From: EB88 sp965199135
Lineage (GTDB): Bacteria; Acidobacteriota; Terriglobia; Terriglobales; Acidobacteriaceae
DNA length: 64,000 bases
Reading direction: 5' to 3'
Assembly (NCBI GenBank): GCA_965199135.1
Contig: OZ240685.1
Span: 310,001 to 374,000, forward strand
Shown: piece after piece, positions 62,499 through 64,000 of the stretch
Layout: each line of letters begins with the position of its first letter
Position numbering within the stretch: the stretch's first letter is position 1
Notes under the pieces: generated by a model
Told to the model about the DNA's origin: nothing
The model's input: the letters and a program-made list of their open reading frames with translations, nothing else
Database searches by the model: none
Position numbers and translations under genes: made by a program

Positions 62499-63617
62499 TC
62501 AGCGCGATAACACCGGAGGAGGCTGCACGGCTCCACCGACAGCACTGAAGCGGGTGCGCGGAAAGGCATCAGGATAGTTCTTCTGAAGGAAGGCGATCAT
62601 TCCCTCACGGATAATGCAGCGGAGGTCAAACTGCTCACTCGAGTTGCGTGCACTGAGGAGGCAGCGAATTTCCATCGTCTGCTCGGAAAGGTTCGTCACC
62701 TGCAAGGCGCTGATCTTGCGATCCCACAGCGGTGACGCTTCGAGCATGCGCGTAAACTCCGCGCGCAGAGCCTCAACCGGCACCGAGTAGTCAACGTATA
62801 GAAATGCCGTTCCCATCAGGTCTGCGTGCTCGCGCGTCCAGTTCTGAAAAGGCTTCTCGATGAAGTATGTCAGCGGCACCACCAGTCGCCGGTAATCCCA
62901 GATCGCAACGATCACGTACGTCGTCGTGATCTCTTCGATCCGCCCCCATTCGCCCTCAACAATCACGACATCGTCCAGCCGGATCGGCTCGGTCAGCGCA
63001 ATCTGCAGGCCGGCAAGCAGGTTCGACGCCGTCGACTTGGCAGCCGTCGCGAGCACAAGGGATGCCAGCCCGGCGGACGCGAGCAGCCCCGCCCCGTAAT
63101 GCCAGATGGCCGAATCCCGGAAGAGTGAGAGGATCAGCCCTGCGGTGACCACCAGCAGCAGGATGATCGCCATCCGGCGCAGCAGCTGCAGCTGCGTTCG
63201 CACCCGGCGCGCCTTCAGGTTATCCACGTCCGATACGTCATACCGCAAGAGCATGGCGTCTTCAAACAGGTACACGCCCGAGATCATCAGCCAACCCAGG
63301 ATGATGAAGAAGACAATACCAACACCCTTCTGGATGGTGCCGAGCAGCGGCTCCTCGATTGGCAAGAAAGGGAGCGCAATTGCGACTGCGGCCAGCACTG
63401 TGACCGCAAGCGCAGGCTTGCGCAGGCGCGTCTGCACAATCCGCAGCAGCGGCGAAGCCTCCACATCGCGATGCCGCAGCCTCGCCAGAAAGCGGAACAC
63501 CAGCGCATGCAACGCGAACGCGATTGTGATCGCAACGGAGATTGCGACGATCGCGATGGCGATGCGTATGTGCTCGGGCGGCAAAGCATGCGGCGGAGGC
63601 ACAGGAGCAGTCTTCAT
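62499..63617 (-). CDS. MscS-family mechanosensitive ion channel
   Basis: A 372-residue membrane protein with about five hydrophobic segments and the MscS pore and cytoplasmic regions. The pore-lining helix is GAGLLASAGLASLVLATAA, then STASNLLAGLQIALTEPIRL, DDVVIVEGEWGRIEEI and VVPLTYFIEKPFQNW. Such channels release solutes upon hypo-osmotic shock. The start ATG at 63617 overlaps the moaC stop (ATGA), an unusual pairing that may only be positional. It converges on egtD with one base between the stops. Confidence 0.88.
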   Translation of the reverse strand: MKTAPVPPPHALPPEHIRIAIAIVAISVAITIAFALHALVFRFLARLRHRDVEASPLLRIVQTRLRKPALAVTVLAAVAIALPFLPIEEPLLGTIQKGVGIVFFIILGWLMISGVYLFEDAMLLRYDVSDVDNLKARRVRTQLQLLRRMAIILLLVVTAGLILSLFRDSAIWHYGAGLLASAGLASLVLATAAKSTASNLLAGLQIALTEPIRLDDVVIVEGEWGRIEEITTTYVIVAIWDYRRLVVPLTYFIEKPFQNWTREHADLMGTAFLYVDYSVPVEALRAEFTRMLEASPLWDRKISALQVTNLSEQTMEIRCLLSARNSSEQFDLRCIIREGMIAFLQKNYPDAFPRTRFSAVGGAVQPPPVLSR

Positions 63618-64000
63618 CCGGGAACCTGCTCCTCACGCGGCCGGTCGTAGTCGCCGCTCTTGCCGCCACGCTTCCGCACCAGCCGCACCTCGCGGATCGT
63701 GATGCCCTTGTCGAGCGCCTTGCACATGTCATAGACCGTGAGTGCCGCGACACTCACTGCCGTAAGCGCTTCCATCTCGACCCCGGTATTTGCATCGGTT
63801 GCGGCAGTTGCACGAAGCTGCACCCCGCCATCTGTCACCGTGGCAGTTACATCGAGAAAGGAAAGCGGCAGCGGGTGGCACATCGGGATCAGCTCACTGG
63901 TGCGCTTCCCTGCCTGGATACCGGCAAAGCGTGCGACCTCGAGGGGATTGCCCTTGGGATTTGCTGGAAGCGCCGCAAGCACCTCAAATGCCAACGAGAC
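63614..64000 (-). CDS. moaC: Cyclic pyranopterin monophosphate synthase MoaC (5' end outside window)
   Basis: Molybdenum-cofactor enzyme that converts the MoaA product to cyclic pyranopterin monophosphate. The visible 128 codons include KRTSELIPMCHPLPLSFLDV, TGVEMEALTAVSVAALTVYD and MCKALDKGITI, which hold the catalytic lysines and aspartate of the family. The frame stays open at base 64000 and the usual N-terminal 30 residues are missing, so the gene continues beyond the window; a TTG at 63994 is not the true start. Confidence 0.95.
   Translation of the reverse strand, partial: VSLAFEVLAALPANPKGNPLEVARFAGIQAGKRTSELIPMCHPLPLSFLDVTATVTDGGVQLRATAATDANTGVEMEALTAVSVAALTVYDMCKALDKGITIREVRLVRKRGGKSGDYDRPREEQVPG

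Overview
The window looks like a chromosomal segment of an Acidobacteriota bacterium, most likely class Terriglobia (Granulicella/Terriglobus/Edaphobacter-like). It has high GC, Gram-negative envelope genes (lptE, lpxK, waaA, a BamD-like protein) and two large TonB-dependent receptors with a carboxypeptidase-regulatory-like N-terminus. It also has acidobacterial 'VWFA-related' proteins, an NHL/Ig-like repeat protein cluster and an egtBD pair. No insertion sequence, prophage, CRISPR array, rRNA or plasmid function was seen. The only RNA gene recognised is one tRNA-Ala(GGC).

Layout. 1-2624: 3'-truncated TonB-dependent receptor (minus). 2816-6426: alkaline-phosphatase-superfamily protein, L-serine dehydratase, a 28-residue basic peptide with its own strong promoter and terminator, and rsmE. 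6494-9440 (minus): heat-shock operon hrcA-grpE-dnaJ. 9563-11381 (minus): DoxX-like membrane protein and an exported unknown. 11524-19353: M13 peptidase, VWA-like protein, divergent cynS and EamA transporter, YdcF, a 48-residue membrane peptide, a secreted protein and a PAP2 phosphatase. 19476-21097 (minus): lptE-holA. 21181-23829: rpe and a BamD-like TPR protein with a long low-complexity tail. 23899-35811 (plus): a nearly gap-free run pabBC-valS-nadC-birA-coaX-unknown-rlmD-comEC. 36252-41140 (minus): lipid A/core genes waaA-lpxK-GT9-ICMT-like-DUF3108.

41266-48616 (plus): a secreted unknown, then three consecutive exported Ig-like proteins, the most interesting locus. Proteins 1 and 2 both stop abruptly inside an Ig-like domain at the same place (after YSGD-x-N). 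The mature N-termini of proteins 2 and 3 begin with what looks like the missing last strand of that domain. This is the arrangement expected of a donor-strand-complemented extracellular fibre encoded from tip (double NHL propeller) to membrane base, or of a giant protein divided into three secreted parts.

48709-64000: tRNA-Ala, the giant helicase lhr coupled to a DUF5522 protein, and a minus-strand operon (DUF5666-like, Gly-rich TonB receptor, VWA protein). These are followed by ergothioneine genes egtB-egtD, an MscS channel and the 3' part of moaC.

Coordinates of starts were chosen by eye from ribosome-binding sites, signal peptides and overlaps. Functional assignments are from recognised motifs and family knowledge, without database searches.
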